Positions 21,796-32,975 of a stretch of DNA of 64,000 bases are shown piece after piece. A model generated the notes under the pieces. It saw nothing but the letters and a program-made list of their open reading frames with translations, was not told where the DNA came from and searched no databases. The number at the start of each line of letters is the position of its first letter. The first letter of the stretch is position 1. Position numbers and translations under genes: made by a program. Source of the stretch: Volutella citrinella (lineage: Eukaryota > Ascomycota > Sordariomycetes > Hypocreales > Nectriaceae); contig JAWZSP010000008.1 in assembly GCA_034401135.1 (NCBI GenBank), forward strand, positions 1,488,001-1,552,000, read 5' to 3'.

Positions 21796-22776
21796 AGAGC
21801 AACAGTACGAAACCAAAAGGGCCTATTCAGTTGTTCGGTTCCGCTTCCAGGTGTCGCGGTAGTCCAATTTCATCATATACCTGGGACTAAAGTAATCATA
21901 CTGCAAAAGCTGGGGCGCTCAAGCAATATACATGATGTTCCCGCCACTTCTGTTCAAGCTCTGTGGCGTACCATGTAGCACTCCCAGCGTCGGCGTACTG
22001 TCTGGAACAAGTGTTTCAAGAGGCACCTACACAATACCCACAGTATCTCACAGCAGTGGCAAAAGAGGTAAGAAAGCATTGTCGGATCTTCTATTCATGC
22101 TAGCAGTTCCATTCCGTTTGATCTACATATCACATGTATGTACATGTACCCATGCTGCCTGCTTGGCTAGGGATGCTGTACGTATAACCAACTAGGCCTC
22201 GGGTGCTACTAGTATATATCCTGGTTCTGTTCCTATCTGTCTCCTGCAAGAAGCACTTCGGCCTAGGAAGAGCATATTCGAGATAGAATCGCGACAGTGG
22301 AATGGAACCTCACAATCCCGACGAGGAAAAAGTGTAGAGTTTGATGTGTCACTATTGGTGGTGCACGCAGCCACAGCATGTATGTAGAGGGCCGGCCCGG
22401 CCCGGCCGACTCGCTCCCATTGCCAGATTTGCTTGCGGTGCCGATGACCTCTTCCGTTGCTGTCGTAGCCGCTGGTGCGACTCGACTTCGTGGTCGGCCG
22501 TCGGCAGAAGTAAGCGCCGATGCTGCGAAGCTGCACGGTCCGATGTGGGGCTTCAACCCACAAAAATCCAACGACGATTGGTGGCGGGGCACATCGACAC
22601 CCAGCAAAACCATCCAGCGAAGAGCATCACAAGATTTGAACCGTCCGTGTCTGGAGTCACACCCGCTTGCGACTCGTGCCACGTAACTGTCTACTCGCTC
22701 TCGTGCCATCTATTTCCCTAACAGGTTCCTCCACCCGCCTCCCGCAGCTCCCTTCCGCCAGGATCCACGCATCAAT

Positions 22777-25140
22777 ATGGAGGCGGACATCAGAGCTGTT
22801 CTGCCCAATATCGACCCTGTGGTCTCGGAGTACTCCGTGGGATACCTGACCCATGCCTCTACTGCCTGGTCCGATGAGGAAGACCCGTCGGGAGAGTCTC
22901 CGTTGAACGAGGCTGCCGCCACCATCACTGAGCTGCTCCTCTCTGCGTCTGGCCAAGTGAATGCGCAACTGGAGGAGAAGATCAAGCAGCTCGTCGAGAA
23001 ATGGGTTGACAAGTACACCGAGGCCAACGGCGGCCAGAGACTTGGACCCTCTACTGCCGTGAAGCGACTGGATCAGACCATTCAAGTGAGCTCGCAGCGC
23101 AACATGTCGTCGACATTGGCTGTTGCAACAGGTGGTGTGGATCTCGAGTCAGCCAATGCCCGCAAGGTCGAATCCAAGGTCGACAGGAAGAAGTTGGAGA
23201 AGGCCGAGAGGAAGATTGCTGCTAAGCAGCAGAAGAAGACTTTCAAGACTGTCGAGTACGAGGCCTCCAGGCTGCTTGAGCAACCAGAGTCTACTCAATC
23301 GTATGAGGAGTTTTACATGGCAGTCAACCCGCTCCAGATGGGATCCGGTTCGGGCAACAAGACCAAGGATGTCAAGCTGGACAGTATCGATGTTTCTATC
23401 GGTGGAAACCGTATCCTCACCGACACCACCCTTACGCTTGCCTACGGTCACCGCTATGGTCTCGTTGGTAACAACGGTGTTGGTAAATCGACGCTGCTCC
23501 GGGCTCTCTCACGGCGAGAGGTTCCTATCCCGACACACATTTCCATTCTCCACGTCGAACAGGAGGTAAAGTTATTCCATCGCTCTTGTCAGGAGAACTT
23601 AGCGGGCTGACCAAACCAAATAGATTACTGGTGACGATACCCCCGCTATTCAGGCTGTTCTTGACGCCGACGTGTGGCGCAAGGTTCTTCTTAGGGAGCA
23701 AGAGGTAAGCATGGCAGCACCCTATACAATATGGAAATCCTCTGACCCGAGTAGCAAATCACTGCCCGTTTGGCCGAGCTTGAGGCCCAACGAGCGCCGC
23801 TCGCCGACACATCGGCCGATGCTGCTCGTTTAGACCACGAAAAGGAAACCCAGGACAACAAGCTTGGTGACGTTCAGTCGAAGCTTGCAGAGATGGAGTC
23901 CGACAAGGCCGAATCCAGGGCCGCCAGTATTCTGGCCGGTCTCGGTTTCTCACCCGAGCGACAACAGTTTGCCACCAAGACCTTCTCTGGTGGTTGGCGA
24001 ATGCGTCTGGCCCTTGCGCGAGCCCTCTTCTGTGAACCTGATCTGCTGCTTCTTGACGAACCGTCCAACATGTTGGACGTTCCTTCGATTGCTTTCCTTT
24101 CCGACTACCTCCAAGGCTACCCCAGCACCGTTCTCGTCGTTTCCCACGACAGAGCTTTCCTCAACGAGGTCGCCACCGACATTGTCCACCAGCACTCGCA
24201 GCGACTTGACTACTACCGTGGAGCCAACTTCGATACCTTCTACGCAACCAAGGAGGAGAGACGCAAGGTGGCGAAGCGAGAATACGAGAACCAGATGGTC
24301 CAGCGCGCTCATCTCCAGGCCTTCATCGACAAGTTCCGTTACAACGCTGCAAAGTCGTCCGAGGCCCAGTCCCGTATCAAGAAGCTGGAGAAGATGCCTG
24401 TTTTGGAACCTCCGGAGGCCGAGTACAGCGTAAAGTTCACGTTCCCCGAGGTAGAGAAGCTGTCACCCCCGATTGTACAAATGTCCGGGGTGACGTTCGG
24501 TTACTCAAAGGACAAGATCCTCCTGCGCAACGTGGACCTGGATGTCCAGTTGGATTCCCGTATTGGCATTGTCGGACCCAACGGTGCTGGTAAGACTACC
24601 ATCCTCAAGCTTCTGATCGGAAAGCTGGATCCTCTTTCCGGCCTGATGTCGCAGCACCCTCGGCTGCGCATCGGCTTCTTCGCGCAGCACCACGTCGATG
24701 CCCTCGACCTGACTGACAGCGCTGTGGGTTTCATGGCCAAGAACTACCCGGGCCGAACCGACGAGGAGTACCGCCGAAAACTAGGCGCGTTCGGTATCAC
24801 CGGAACGACAGGTCTACAGAAGATGGCCCTACTCTCGGGTGGTCAGAAATCCCGTGTGGCGTTTGCTTGCTTGGCGCTGACGAACCCGCACATCCTGGTT
24901 CTGGACGAGCCTTCTAACCATCTTGATATCGAGGCCATGGACGCGCTGGCGGATGCGCTCAACGAATTCCAGGGCGGTGTGCTGATGGTGTCCCACGACG
25001 TTACAATGCTCCAGACTGTGTGCAAATCACTGTGGGTGTGCGACAATGGAACGGTCGAGCAGTTCCCCGGTGATGTGCAGGCGTACAAGAAGAGGATTTC
25101 GGCACAGGCGAACGCAGCCGGTGTTGTCAAGGCCCACTAA
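22777..25140 (+). CDS. GCN20: GCN20-type ABC-F ATPase
   Basis: Exons are 22777-23565, 23624-23704 and 23755-25140 (phase-0 introns of 58 and 50 nt), giving 751 residues; yeast Gcn20 has 752. Gcn20 acts on ribosomes with Gcn1 to pass the uncharged-tRNA signal to the kinase Gcn2, linking amino-acid starvation to translation control. There are no membrane segments, as expected for ABC-F. Two ATP-binding cassettes are visible. Cassette 1 has Walker A GNNGVGKST at about residue 231, signature FSGGWRMRLALARAL near 366 and Walker B LLLLDEPSNMLD. Cassette 2 has Walker A GPNGAGKTT at about 564, signature LSGGQKSRVAF near 650 and Walker B ILVLDEPSNHLD near 672. The N-terminal about 190 residues match the Gcn20-specific Gcn1-binding region in length and include a Lys/Glu-rich helix. 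ARB1 is the main alternative; length and the N-terminal region favour GCN20. Confidence 0.92.
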
Positions 25141-26593
25141 GACATCGAGGATGGTATCAAAAGGCAGATTAGACGAGGCTCATTGCTCTATATGTAGGAA
25201 TCCGTCAATTTTATACCGGGCTTCTTCGGCCACATTGTCTGTCTTCACAACCTACCTGAAATAAACACAAGTCATTCACGTAAAGCCATTCATCCGTATC
25301 GCAACAAGAAAGAATGCTCCCAGCTGATATATTTGATGTGTTTGATATCTGTAACGCACAACACCTTGGTATCCGAAGTGCGTGAAGCCCAAAACCGCCA
25401 GAGAAATAGTAGCCGGATGTCCTACAGGAAGAAAGAAAACAGCACCACTCTAGATTGCATTTAAGCCGGCTGGCAATGACATGGTCTATGTAACAACTAT
25501 CAGAAACTTAATCATTCTAGTTTCTTCAGTTATTGAAAGTGTAGGGTAACAACACCCGGTTTGCGACGTGCCTCTAATCAGGGGAACGAACAGTGGAATG
25601 TGCGTTTTATACTACTATAGTACACCTCAGGTTTTGAAACTCTGATCGTCGCTAGAACCATTGTTGATATAATTACATAGTACGGATAATACTGTGATCA
25701 TGTCATATTTTACTGATCGTCCTCAGTTTGGGCTACCCCTTTCGGTGCTACCCTCGTCAGTTGTGTCCTGGGTGTCAGGAACATGAGGAGTGGGGTGGCC
25801 CCTAGTGGCGCCCCCGGCCCGTCAGAGAGGGGAAATAAGTGGCTGGCCGCTGGGTGATCCCAGCGTGGGGAGGGCAACTGCCAGATGCACGCACAACGCA
25901 TAGGGCAAGACCACAGGAATACACAAGCAACCAAACGTTTCATCCTGACCCAATGATCCCATCGATGGTTGAATTGTGGTACCTATCGTAGACAGTCGAC
26001 CAAGAGTGCCTGTTATGAACAATGCCTGGGCGCCGTGTCTCCTCATTCTCCATTAGCTCGTCTGCCCCACAGGCAGCCACAAGCTCATCTCCGGGTCAAG
26101 CTGCGTACGTTAGGATATGGTGCCTGCCTGAGAAAAGCATGTCTGCTGGCATGGGCAGTTCTGGGCAGATTGGGCGGGTGCTTCCCAGGTGCCCACGGGG
26201 CTATTTGGTGCTGTCTGGTGCTGCCCACCCGCCAGCAGGCGGCGCCTTTCCCGTTCAGGAAACGCACTGACCAGGGTGTAAACAAGCGAAAGTGGCCGCG
26301 AGGCGCCGTGAGTGGCCAGCCGCTGGTAGCAACTGGCCAGCACTGCTCCCGCCCTTGCTGGCCCCTTGTCTGGCGGCGTCTGCTGGCGGGGGGCAATTGG
26401 GGCCTGGGGGACCTTCCTGGCGGTGAACAATTTCGCTGCCGCCTCCATCCAACAAAAATCAACATCCCCTTGAACCGTGACCACAACCTCCCAACCCACT
26501 TCGTCTCGACAGCTAGCCCAGCTCTCGACATCCTCCTGCAACCTTCAACCACCCATCACTCTACATTCCCATCCACATATCCCAACCGCCAAC
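25141..26593. other. Intergenic and beta-tubulin promoter/leader
   Basis: No gene is seen. The left part is the presumed 3' untranslated region of the GCN20 gene. The last 150 bp before the beta-tubulin start are strongly pyrimidine- and CCA-rich with few G residues, typical of leaders of highly expressed filamentous-fungal genes. Confidence 0.55.
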
Positions 26594-28317
26594 ATGCGTG
26601 AGATTGTGAGTATTCCCGAACCTGCGTGTATCTGACGCGTCTGGTGTGTCCGTCTTGTTTGGCTCTGGCGCGGGCAGCCCCTGATTCAACCCCGCCGAAG
26701 CACCAATTTCACCGCAAGCTTGCCCATCCAGCTCCCAGCTCCGAACAAGACGCGACTCAACGTGATAACATGATCGATGGCTGACCTGCAATCTTTTCCT
26801 GGAATATAGGTTCACCTCCAGACCGGTCAGTGCGTAAGTACTCGTCCTCCGACAACACCGTGGTGCGGGGGAGCATACTCACGATATTCAACAGGGTAAC
26901 CAAATTGGTGCTGCTTTCTGGCAGACCATCTCTGGCGAGCACGGCCTCGACAGCAATGGTGTCTACAACGGCAGCTCCGAGCTCCAGCTCGAGCGCATGA
27001 GCGTTTACTTCAACGAGGTATGTGTTCCGGGTTGTGTTTGAGAAGAGATGCGGGACGCGGAACTCACACCACCACACAGGCTTCCGGCAACAAGTACGTC
27101 CCTCGCGCCGTCCTCGTCGATCTTGAGCCCGGTACCATGGATGCCGTCCGTGCCGGTCCTTTCGGCCAGCTCTTCCGCCCCGACAACTTCGTCTTCGGCC
27201 AGTCTGGTGCTGGCAACAACTGGGCCAAGGGTCACTACACTGAGGGTGCCGAGCTTGTCGACCAGGTCCTCGACGTCGTCCGACGTGAGGCTGAGGGCTG
27301 TGACTGCCTCCAGGGTTTCCAGATCACCCACTCCCTCGGTGGTGGTACTGGTGCCGGTATGGGTACTCTGCTCATCTCCAAGATCCGTGAGGAGTTCCCC
27401 GACCGAATGATGGCCACCTTCTCCGTCGTTCCCTCCCCCAAGGTCTCCGACACCGTCGTCGAGCCCTACAACGCCACCCTCTCCGTCCACCAGCTGGTCG
27501 AGAACTCCGACGAGACCTTCTGTATCGATAACGAGGCTCTGTACGATATCTGCATGCGTACCCTGAAGCTCTCTAACCCCTCTTACGGTGACCTGAACTA
27601 CCTAGTCTCCGCCGTCATGTCCGGTGTCACCACCTGCCTGCGATTCCCTGGTCAGCTGAACTCTGACCTGCGCAAGCTGGCCGTGAACATGGTTCCTTTC
27701 CCTCGTCTGCACTTCTTCATGGTCGGCTTCGCTCCTCTGACCAGCCGTGGTGCCCACTCTTTCCGCGCTGTCAGCGTCCCCGAGCTGACCCAGCAGATGT
27801 TCGACCCCAAGAACATGATGGCTGCCTCTGACTTCCGCAACGGTCGTTACCTGACCTGCTGCGCCATCTTGTAAGTCACGACAGGCGATGTGCTAAAGCT
27901 TTCAACATTTGCTAACCAAATCACAGCCGTGGCCGTGTTGCCATGAAGGAGGTCGAGGACCAGATGCGCAACGTCCAGAACAAGAACTCGTCCTACTTCG
28001 TCGAGTGGATCCCTAACAACATCCAGACCGCCCTCTGCGCCATTCCCCCCCGTGGTCTTACCATGTCCTCTACCTTCATCGGAAACTCCACCTCCATCCA
28101 GGAGCTCTTCAAGCGTGTCGGCGAGCAGTTCACTGCCATGTTCCGTCGCAAGGCCTTCCTTCACTGGTACACTGGCGAGGGTATGGACGAGATGGAGTTC
28201 ACTGAGGCTGAGTCCAACATGAACGATCTCGTCTCCGAGTACCAGCAGTACCAAGATGCTGGTATTGACGAGGAGGAGGAGGAGTATGAGGAGGAGGTCC
28301 CTCTTGAGGAGGAGTAA
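26594..28317 (+). CDS. tub2: Beta-tubulin
   Basis: Five exons: 26594-26605, 26810-26833, 26895-27017, 27080-27870 and 27927-28317, giving 446 residues. Introns are 204, 61, 62 and 56 nt, with standard GT-AG ends. Beta-tubulin pairs with alpha-tubulin to form microtubules and hydrolyses GTP at the exchangeable site. Visible hallmarks are the MREI start (an autoregulatory motif in animals), the nucleotide-binding loop GGGTGAGMG, and an acidic Glu-rich tail. The first two exons encode only 4 and 8 residues. At positions known to give benzimidazole resistance when mutated, this gene has His6, Tyr50, Phe167, Glu198 and Phe200, the usual sensitive-type residues. Codon use is strongly biased to C-ending codons, matching high expression. 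Identification is near certain; the gene is the standard phylogenetic marker in these fungi. Confidence 0.98.
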
Positions 28318-28758
28318 GCTGTTGCACAACATGCTGCTCTCGTGCCATGGTGTCATGCCCTGCTAAAAGGGTCGGCATTTGTGGCACTTAACTTCTATTC
28401 GGGGTGTAGTTGTAATTCAAGCAAAGGGTTTCTAGATATCCTCGAAACTGCTAGTCCAGTTCATATGACTTTGCGCGAAACAAGCCAATCAGTCTAACAA
28501 GTACATTTGTACCAATCCTTTTAAATGAATTTCGCGCCGATAGTGATGTTGAAAATGCATCCGCAATCATGACGATTTAATGATGAATACTGATACTATT
28601 CCGTTGTTCAGTCTGAGCGTTGCTGAGACCCCTGCGGAATCGCACATGGGTGAACACGTGATGTGGTGACTAAGCGTCAAAAAGTTGAGCTTCGATGGGC
28701 TCGCAACATCCACGACAATTGACCACTCCTACACGCGCAGACACGTAGGGGTACACCA
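28318..28758. other. Intergenic, tub2 3' region and MRPL6 promoter
   Basis: No gene is seen. It holds the AT-rich 3' region of the beta-tubulin gene and a short promoter for the mitochondrial ribosomal protein gene. Confidence 0.5.
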
Positions 28759-29721
28759 ATGGCCGCCATGCTCGCTCCCAGCCGGGGGAAGGTCTTAGGC
28801 CATGCCATTGCGGCATCTGCGAGGCCCGTAACGCTTCCCGGGTTCCTCGTGCCCGCGTGGCAGACGACATCGACACCGCGCAACTTCTCCACGACCTCAC
28901 AGCGACCCTCCAAGCTTGGCCGGACGCCCCTATCGATCCCTCCTGGCGTGGAGCTGCTCATTGGCGAACCCAAAGCGAAGAAGGATATGACCTCGTACAA
29001 GAAGATTTTCAAGAAGACGGTTACGGTGAAGGGACCTTTGGGTAAGTCGGAAGCGCTGGCGTGTGGAATACGGCGTGGAGGGTTTTTTGGGAAGGATTGA
29101 AGCGCAGATGCGAGGGTTGGACGGAATTTAGCCCATGAGACTTGTCACTGACTGTAGTGCGCAGCGACACTGGAACTCGAACTCCCCGAATTCGTCAATG
29201 TGGATGTGGATGAGTCGGCCCGTCAGGCGCTCTTGAGCGTCCAAGACTCGGACCATAAACACCAGAAGGAGATGTGGGGTACGTGACTCTCTCTGCCAAA
29301 GAATGGCAAGCCCTATCAGCTATGCTCGATCTAACAGTCTCTCTCGCTTGCAGGCACGTCATGGGCCTACCTCAAGAACTACATCATGGGCGTCTCCGAG
29401 GGCCACACTGCCATTCTGCGTCTCGTCGGTGTCGGATACCGTGCCAGCGTCGAGGAGCGCGGCGCCAAGGAGGAGTTCCCTGGCCAGCGCTTCCTGTGCC
29501 TCAAGCTCGGATTCACGCACCCTGTCGAGGAGGGAATCCCCGCCGGCGTCACCGTCACGACCCCCGCCCCTACCCGTATCCTGATCGAGGGCCCCGACCG
29601 TGAGGTCATCATGTCCTTTGCCGGTCGCGTGCGCAAGTGGCGACCCCCGGAGCCGTACAAGGGCAAGGGTGTCTTCATCAACGACCAGACGATTAAGCTG
29701 AAGGCGAAGAAGATCAAATAA
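28759..29721 (+). CDS. MRPL6: Mitochondrial large-subunit ribosomal protein uL6m
   Basis: Exons are 28759-29041, 29165-29278 and 29354-29721 (introns of 123 and 75 nt, both phase 1), giving 254 residues. It is a structural protein of the mitochondrial 54S large ribosomal subunit, bound near the sarcin-ricin loop. The first about 50 residues are Arg/Ser/Thr-rich without acidic residues, a typical matrix-targeting presequence. The body begins SKLGRTPLSIPPGVEL, and the L6 fold follows, with VTVKGPLGATLELELP in the first domain and GVSEGHTAILRLVGVGYR in the second. The C-terminal signature is GPDREVIMSFAGRVRKWRPP, with PYKGKGVF. The reading frame across both splice junctions is continuous and matches the family. 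Confidence in function is high. Confidence 0.93.
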
Positions 29722-30062
29722 GCCACAAGCGTCGCAATGTATTCACACAATGGAGAGGAGATGGCGGCAGTGGATGCGAAGAGTGTGGGGAGCAGCGGGC
29801 CGCTGGCCTGCTGGCGCGACTGGTCCAGCTGTTTTGGCCGCGGCCTATATGGTTGGACGCAGCTCGCGTGTGTATTCTAGTCTCGTGTACAGACGTGTAC
29901 TATCTGTCAAGGCATATATAAAAGAACATTTTTGGATTCTCAATTCCTCCCTGACATGGGTTCCTCTTTCACTCTCCCACAACTCCCATGCCGTTGAAGG
30001 CAATCGTCAGCTTATTTCTGCGCCACCCTTCTTTTTTCATCACACAATGATTTTCTTGTGCC
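29722..30062. other. Convergent intergenic spacer
   Basis: A 341-bp spacer between two gene 3' ends, uL6m on the plus strand and HAL2 on the minus strand. It contains AT-rich stretches suited to 3' processing and no gene. Confidence 0.6.
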
Positions 30063-31355
30063 TTATGACTGCTTGGCACCCAGGACCTCTTGAACGACCT
30101 GCAGAACCTTGGGCTGGACACCAGCGGGTGCGGCCACAACACCCTTATTGTTGGCGAGAGTGCGGCCAACGCTGAAGTCAAGGGGCTTGCCGTGGATGTC
30201 GGTGACCTTGCCACCAGCCTCACGGACGATGAGGTCGCCAGCTGCGTGGTCCCAGATCTTCTCCTGGTAAGTGGCCTTGACAGGTAGGCGGAGGTAGATG
30301 TCGCCAGCGCCTCGGGCGATGGAGCCGTACTTGGCCTGGCTGTCCATGCGAACACTGGGCTCGGTGATGCCGAGCTTCTGAGCGATGATGCTCTGGTCAT
30401 CGTGGGCGGAGTGGCCAGCCTCCACACTCTCGCAGAAGGTGGCACGGGGGAGGTCAGCCTCGGCGAGTGTGCGCATCGAGATGGGCTTGGAGTCCTTGGA
30501 CAGAGCGCCGGGGAGGAGGGGCCGGCTGGCGGCGCCGTGTCCCTGGACAGCGGAGAAGAGTACGGCACGGCCAGCGTCGTCGGTCGCGTTGGCGCCAATG
30601 TCGGCGGTCAAGCGAGCGGAATCGTCGACAGGCAGGTTGGGGCAACCCAGGACGCCGACCTTGACGTCACCGTCGACTAGAAGACCGAGGCAAACGGCGT
30701 ACTGGCCGCCACGGAGGAAGCCTTTGGTGCCGTCAATGGGGTCAATGGTCCAGATACGTCCCGAAGCACCGCCCTTGGAGGCGCCCTGGTCAATGATATC
30801 AAGCATAGCCTCTTTGGAGGAAATGGCACCGCCAAGGAGAGCTTCGGCCGGGCCGTCGGCGAGCTGGGTATCGCGGACGAGGTCCCAGATGGTGGTGGCG
30901 AGCTTGTCATCCTCACGCAGCTGAGCAGCCTCCTCCTCGGCGACGATCTCGTCGGCAGGGAAGTGCTGGCGAAGGGCGGCGATGATGAGGGCCTGGGCGC
31001 CAAAGTCACCGATGGTGACGGGGCTCTTGTCGTTCTTGTCGACGGTGCCCTTGGCCTTCTCGTGGAAGACTCGCTTGGTGAGGATGGCGGCTCGCTGGAC
31101 GGCCAGCTGCGCGACCTGGAGCTCGAGGGTGTAGGCTGGGGCGGCCATGGCTGCTGCTGCTGCTTTGGTGTGAATGGAGGACGTGGGGGCAGCGGAGGAG
31201 GTTGAAGACCGGCCGAAGACGACGAGGTGGGCGGCGAGCTGGCGTAGGCGGGGGAGGATCGAGGGCGAGACGAGGACAGCCACGGCGACGAGGAGGAGTG
31301 CGAAGAGGAAGAGACGCTTGTTGGAGGACGAGGAGGAGGGAGCGGCGCGGGGCAT
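30063..31355 (-). CDS. HAL2/MET22: 3'(2'),5'-bisphosphate nucleotidase with N-terminal membrane segment
   Basis: A single exon of 430 residues from the ATG at 31355; the frame extends upstream to a TTG but without an earlier ATG. The enzyme removes the 3' phosphate of PAP and PAPS in sulfate assimilation and is the lithium/sodium-sensitive target Hal2 in yeast. Inositol-phosphatase-family metal-binding motifs are present: DKSPVTIGDFGAQ near residue 110, EEE near 141, WTIDPIDGTKGFLRG (DPIDGT at 205-210) and WDHAAGDLIVREAGG (368-374). Residues 15-33 (LFLFALLLVAVAVLV) form a likely signal anchor or transmembrane helix, absent from the 357-residue yeast enzyme. Met70 (codon at 31148) begins MAAPAYTLELQ, exactly where canonical Hal2 starts, and has a stronger initiation context (G at -3, G at +4) than Met1 (T at -3). 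Two products from leaky scanning are therefore plausible. Confidence 0.93.
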   Translation of the reverse strand: MPRAAPSSSSSNKRLFLFALLLVAVAVLVSPSILPRLRQLAAHLVVFGRSSTSSAAPTSSIHTKAAAAAMAAPAYTLELQVAQLAVQRAAILTKRVFHEKAKGTVDKNDKSPVTIGDFGAQALIIAALRQHFPADEIVAEEEAAQLREDDKLATTIWDLVRDTQLADGPAEALLGGAISSKEAMLDIIDQGASKGGASGRIWTIDPIDGTKGFLRGGQYAVCLGLLVDGDVKVGVLGCPNLPVDDSARLTADIGANATDDAGRAVLFSAVQGHGAASRPLLPGALSKDSKPISMRTLAEADLPRATFCESVEAGHSAHDDQSIIAQKLGITEPSVRMDSQAKYGSIARGAGDIYLRLPVKATYQEKIWDHAAGDLIVREAGGKVTDIHGKPLDFSVGRTLANNKGVVAAPAGVQPKVLQVVQEVLGAKQS

Positions 31356-32031
31356 GAAACGAGAATCCGGCGAGCGGTGGTGAGACGAGGGGAGCAACTG
31401 CGGGTCGTCGGGCTGCAGCGCTTATTAGTGCGAGTAGTAGCGTTGCGTGGATGGCTTGCGTGGTGTTGAGCAGCAACTGGAACAGCAATTGGAGCAGCCA
31501 AGTGGGGGAGGGGACGATGTGGGAGCGACTTTGGTAGAGCGGGAAGGGTCAAGTACTAAGTAAGCTGATGGCTGGATTGTGATGGGATTGGCATTATTCG
31601 ATTTGAGCTACCCCTCTTGCCCTCAATTGCTGTCTCCGGAACCGTTGCAGCCGCTTACGTCGTTGCCCTAAGCCTCCCCAATCCGGCAATACAATAATTG
31701 CAGGAGCGAGACGATGTCGGACCTGCAGTGCTTGATGCCCCTCCATCGTCCGCAGCCACATCCCAATGAGGGGCAGCAACAAGAGCTCAGGTACGTACCC
31801 TCCATTTTTACAAGGAAGCTACTAGTAGTACTTTGGTACTTAGCACTTCAACCGGAGACTGACGCTCTGCCGGATGGACCCACTTACCGCACATCCCCGG
31901 CACTGATTGGACCAGCATTTCGAGGGTCTTCAACACCAGAAACTCTGCATCAACGGACTCCTTGGACGACAAGTTCTGTCGACGACGCTCCTCCAGCCCC
32001 CTTCCCACCGCGCGTCCTCCCAGCACGCACA
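31356..32031. promoter_or_regulatory. Shared divergent promoter region of HAL2 and FMC1
   Basis: A 676-bp interval lies between two outward-facing start codons. The only long frame in it is the upstream extension of the FMC1 frame, which I reject as coding because the downstream ATG matches the family start. Specific factor sites cannot be assigned. Confidence 0.45.
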
Positions 32032-32355
32032 ATGGCTTCATCACCCACCCAGGTCCGCGCCCTATACCGCTCCCTGCTGCGGGAGCTGCCACCGCGACCC
32101 GTCCTCGCCAAGCCGCGCTCCGCCCTCCACACCCGCCTTCGAGACTCCTTCGCCGCCGAGGCCACCGCCGCGACCGCCGCAAGCCGCGCCAATGCCGCCA
32201 CCCAGGCCATCGCCTACCTCCGATCCCAGCGCGTCTACTCCAGCCTGCTCGAGCGCTACAACCCAGGCATGGGAATGGACGAAGAGGAGCGCGTGCGCTT
32301 GACGGCCCGCCGCGTTGGCATGGACCTGCCGATGGAGTACGGTGGCAAGAACTGA
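32032..32355 (+). CDS. FMC1: FMC1-like mitochondrial ATP synthase assembly factor (LYR protein)
   Basis: A single exon of 107 residues. The frame is open upstream to 31714, but the ATG at 32032 (cacaATGGCT) is chosen because the LYR motif then falls at residues 11-13 (VRALYRSLLREL), as in the Complex1_LYR family. Fmc1 supports assembly of the mitochondrial F1 sector, in yeast together with the chaperone Atp12, particularly at high temperature. The protein is Ala/Arg-rich and helical throughout, with AIAYLRSQRVYSSLLERYNP in the middle and MDLPMEYGGK at the end. No separate cleavable presequence is obvious, which is usual for LYR proteins. Another LYR-family member is possible, but the LRELP context and length favour FMC1. 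Confidence 0.78.
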   Translation: MASSPTQVRALYRSLLRELPPRPVLAKPRSALHTRLRDSFAAEATAATAASRANAATQAIAYLRSQRVYSSLLERYNPGMGMDEEERVRLTARRVGMDLPMEYGGKN

Positions 32356-32975
32356 TCCGGGCCTGAACTTGCAACAATGTCGTCTGTGGTTCGGCGCAGG
32401 CCAGGGTTATTTGAGGGAACCGGACAGGAGGAGAACTGCATTTGCTGAATGCTGGCATGCCGCGACATGTTTCGGGGGCGTCGATAAAAAATGGTCGATG
32501 CAAAAACCACGACGATTGGGAGCAATGCTGCTCGGCAAAACATACCAAAAAAGCGAAAATGTCCAAGACTCGATCGAGTGCCGATCAAGCCACTTTGGCA
32601 TTTGTTACACTAGCATACATTGTACGACCAAGTGTTTGATATTAGGGGGGACAAGTGTGGGAAACTGGAACAACAAAGCAAGCGGCTCACTTACGAATTG
32701 GCACTGTCGAGTTTGCGTCATGATATTCGTATCTCATTGGATATATCCAAGGCCGGGGGTAGGTGTGTTCAGTTTGGCCAATGGCTCAAAACAAAATATA
32801 TACAGGGAAATGCCCAATAAAATGGTCCAACGCTCAAAGCCACGACCGGCTCTAGGGGTATCAACGTATTCTCCATCGTCCCCTTGGTGTGTGTATGTGT
32901 ATGTGTGTGTGTATGTATCACTGTGGTGTGATTTCCTGTTGTGCGTCTGAGCACGAAAGCATCTCCCCTGCGTCT
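32356..32975. other. Convergent spacer between FMC1 and the downstream minus-strand gene
   Basis: A 620-bp interval of two 3' regions. It contains a GT-rich simple repeat at 32887-32918 and no supported gene. Confidence 0.5.
32887..32918 (+). repeat. (GT)n microsatellite with interspersed AT
   Basis: GT dinucleotide tract interrupted by TATG steps, just beyond the 3' end of the minus-strand gene that stops at 32976. Confidence 0.85.

Larger units (their letters stand above)
12428..22776. other. 10.3-kb gene-free interval between divergent genes
   Basis: I find no gene that I can support here. Both flanking genes point outward, so the interval includes two 5' regions. Open frames of 150-310 codons occur on both strands (for example at 14185-15066, 17664-18332 and 18916-19860). 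They lack coherent domains, plausible splice chains, signal peptides or biased codon use, and they are rich in Cys, His, Arg and Trp as expected of translated GC-rich non-coding DNA. The composition is not AT-rich, so this does not look like repeat-induced point mutation of a transposon. Simple repeats are listed separately. The last kilobase is presumably the promoter and leader of the GCN20 gene. Confidence 0.55.
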
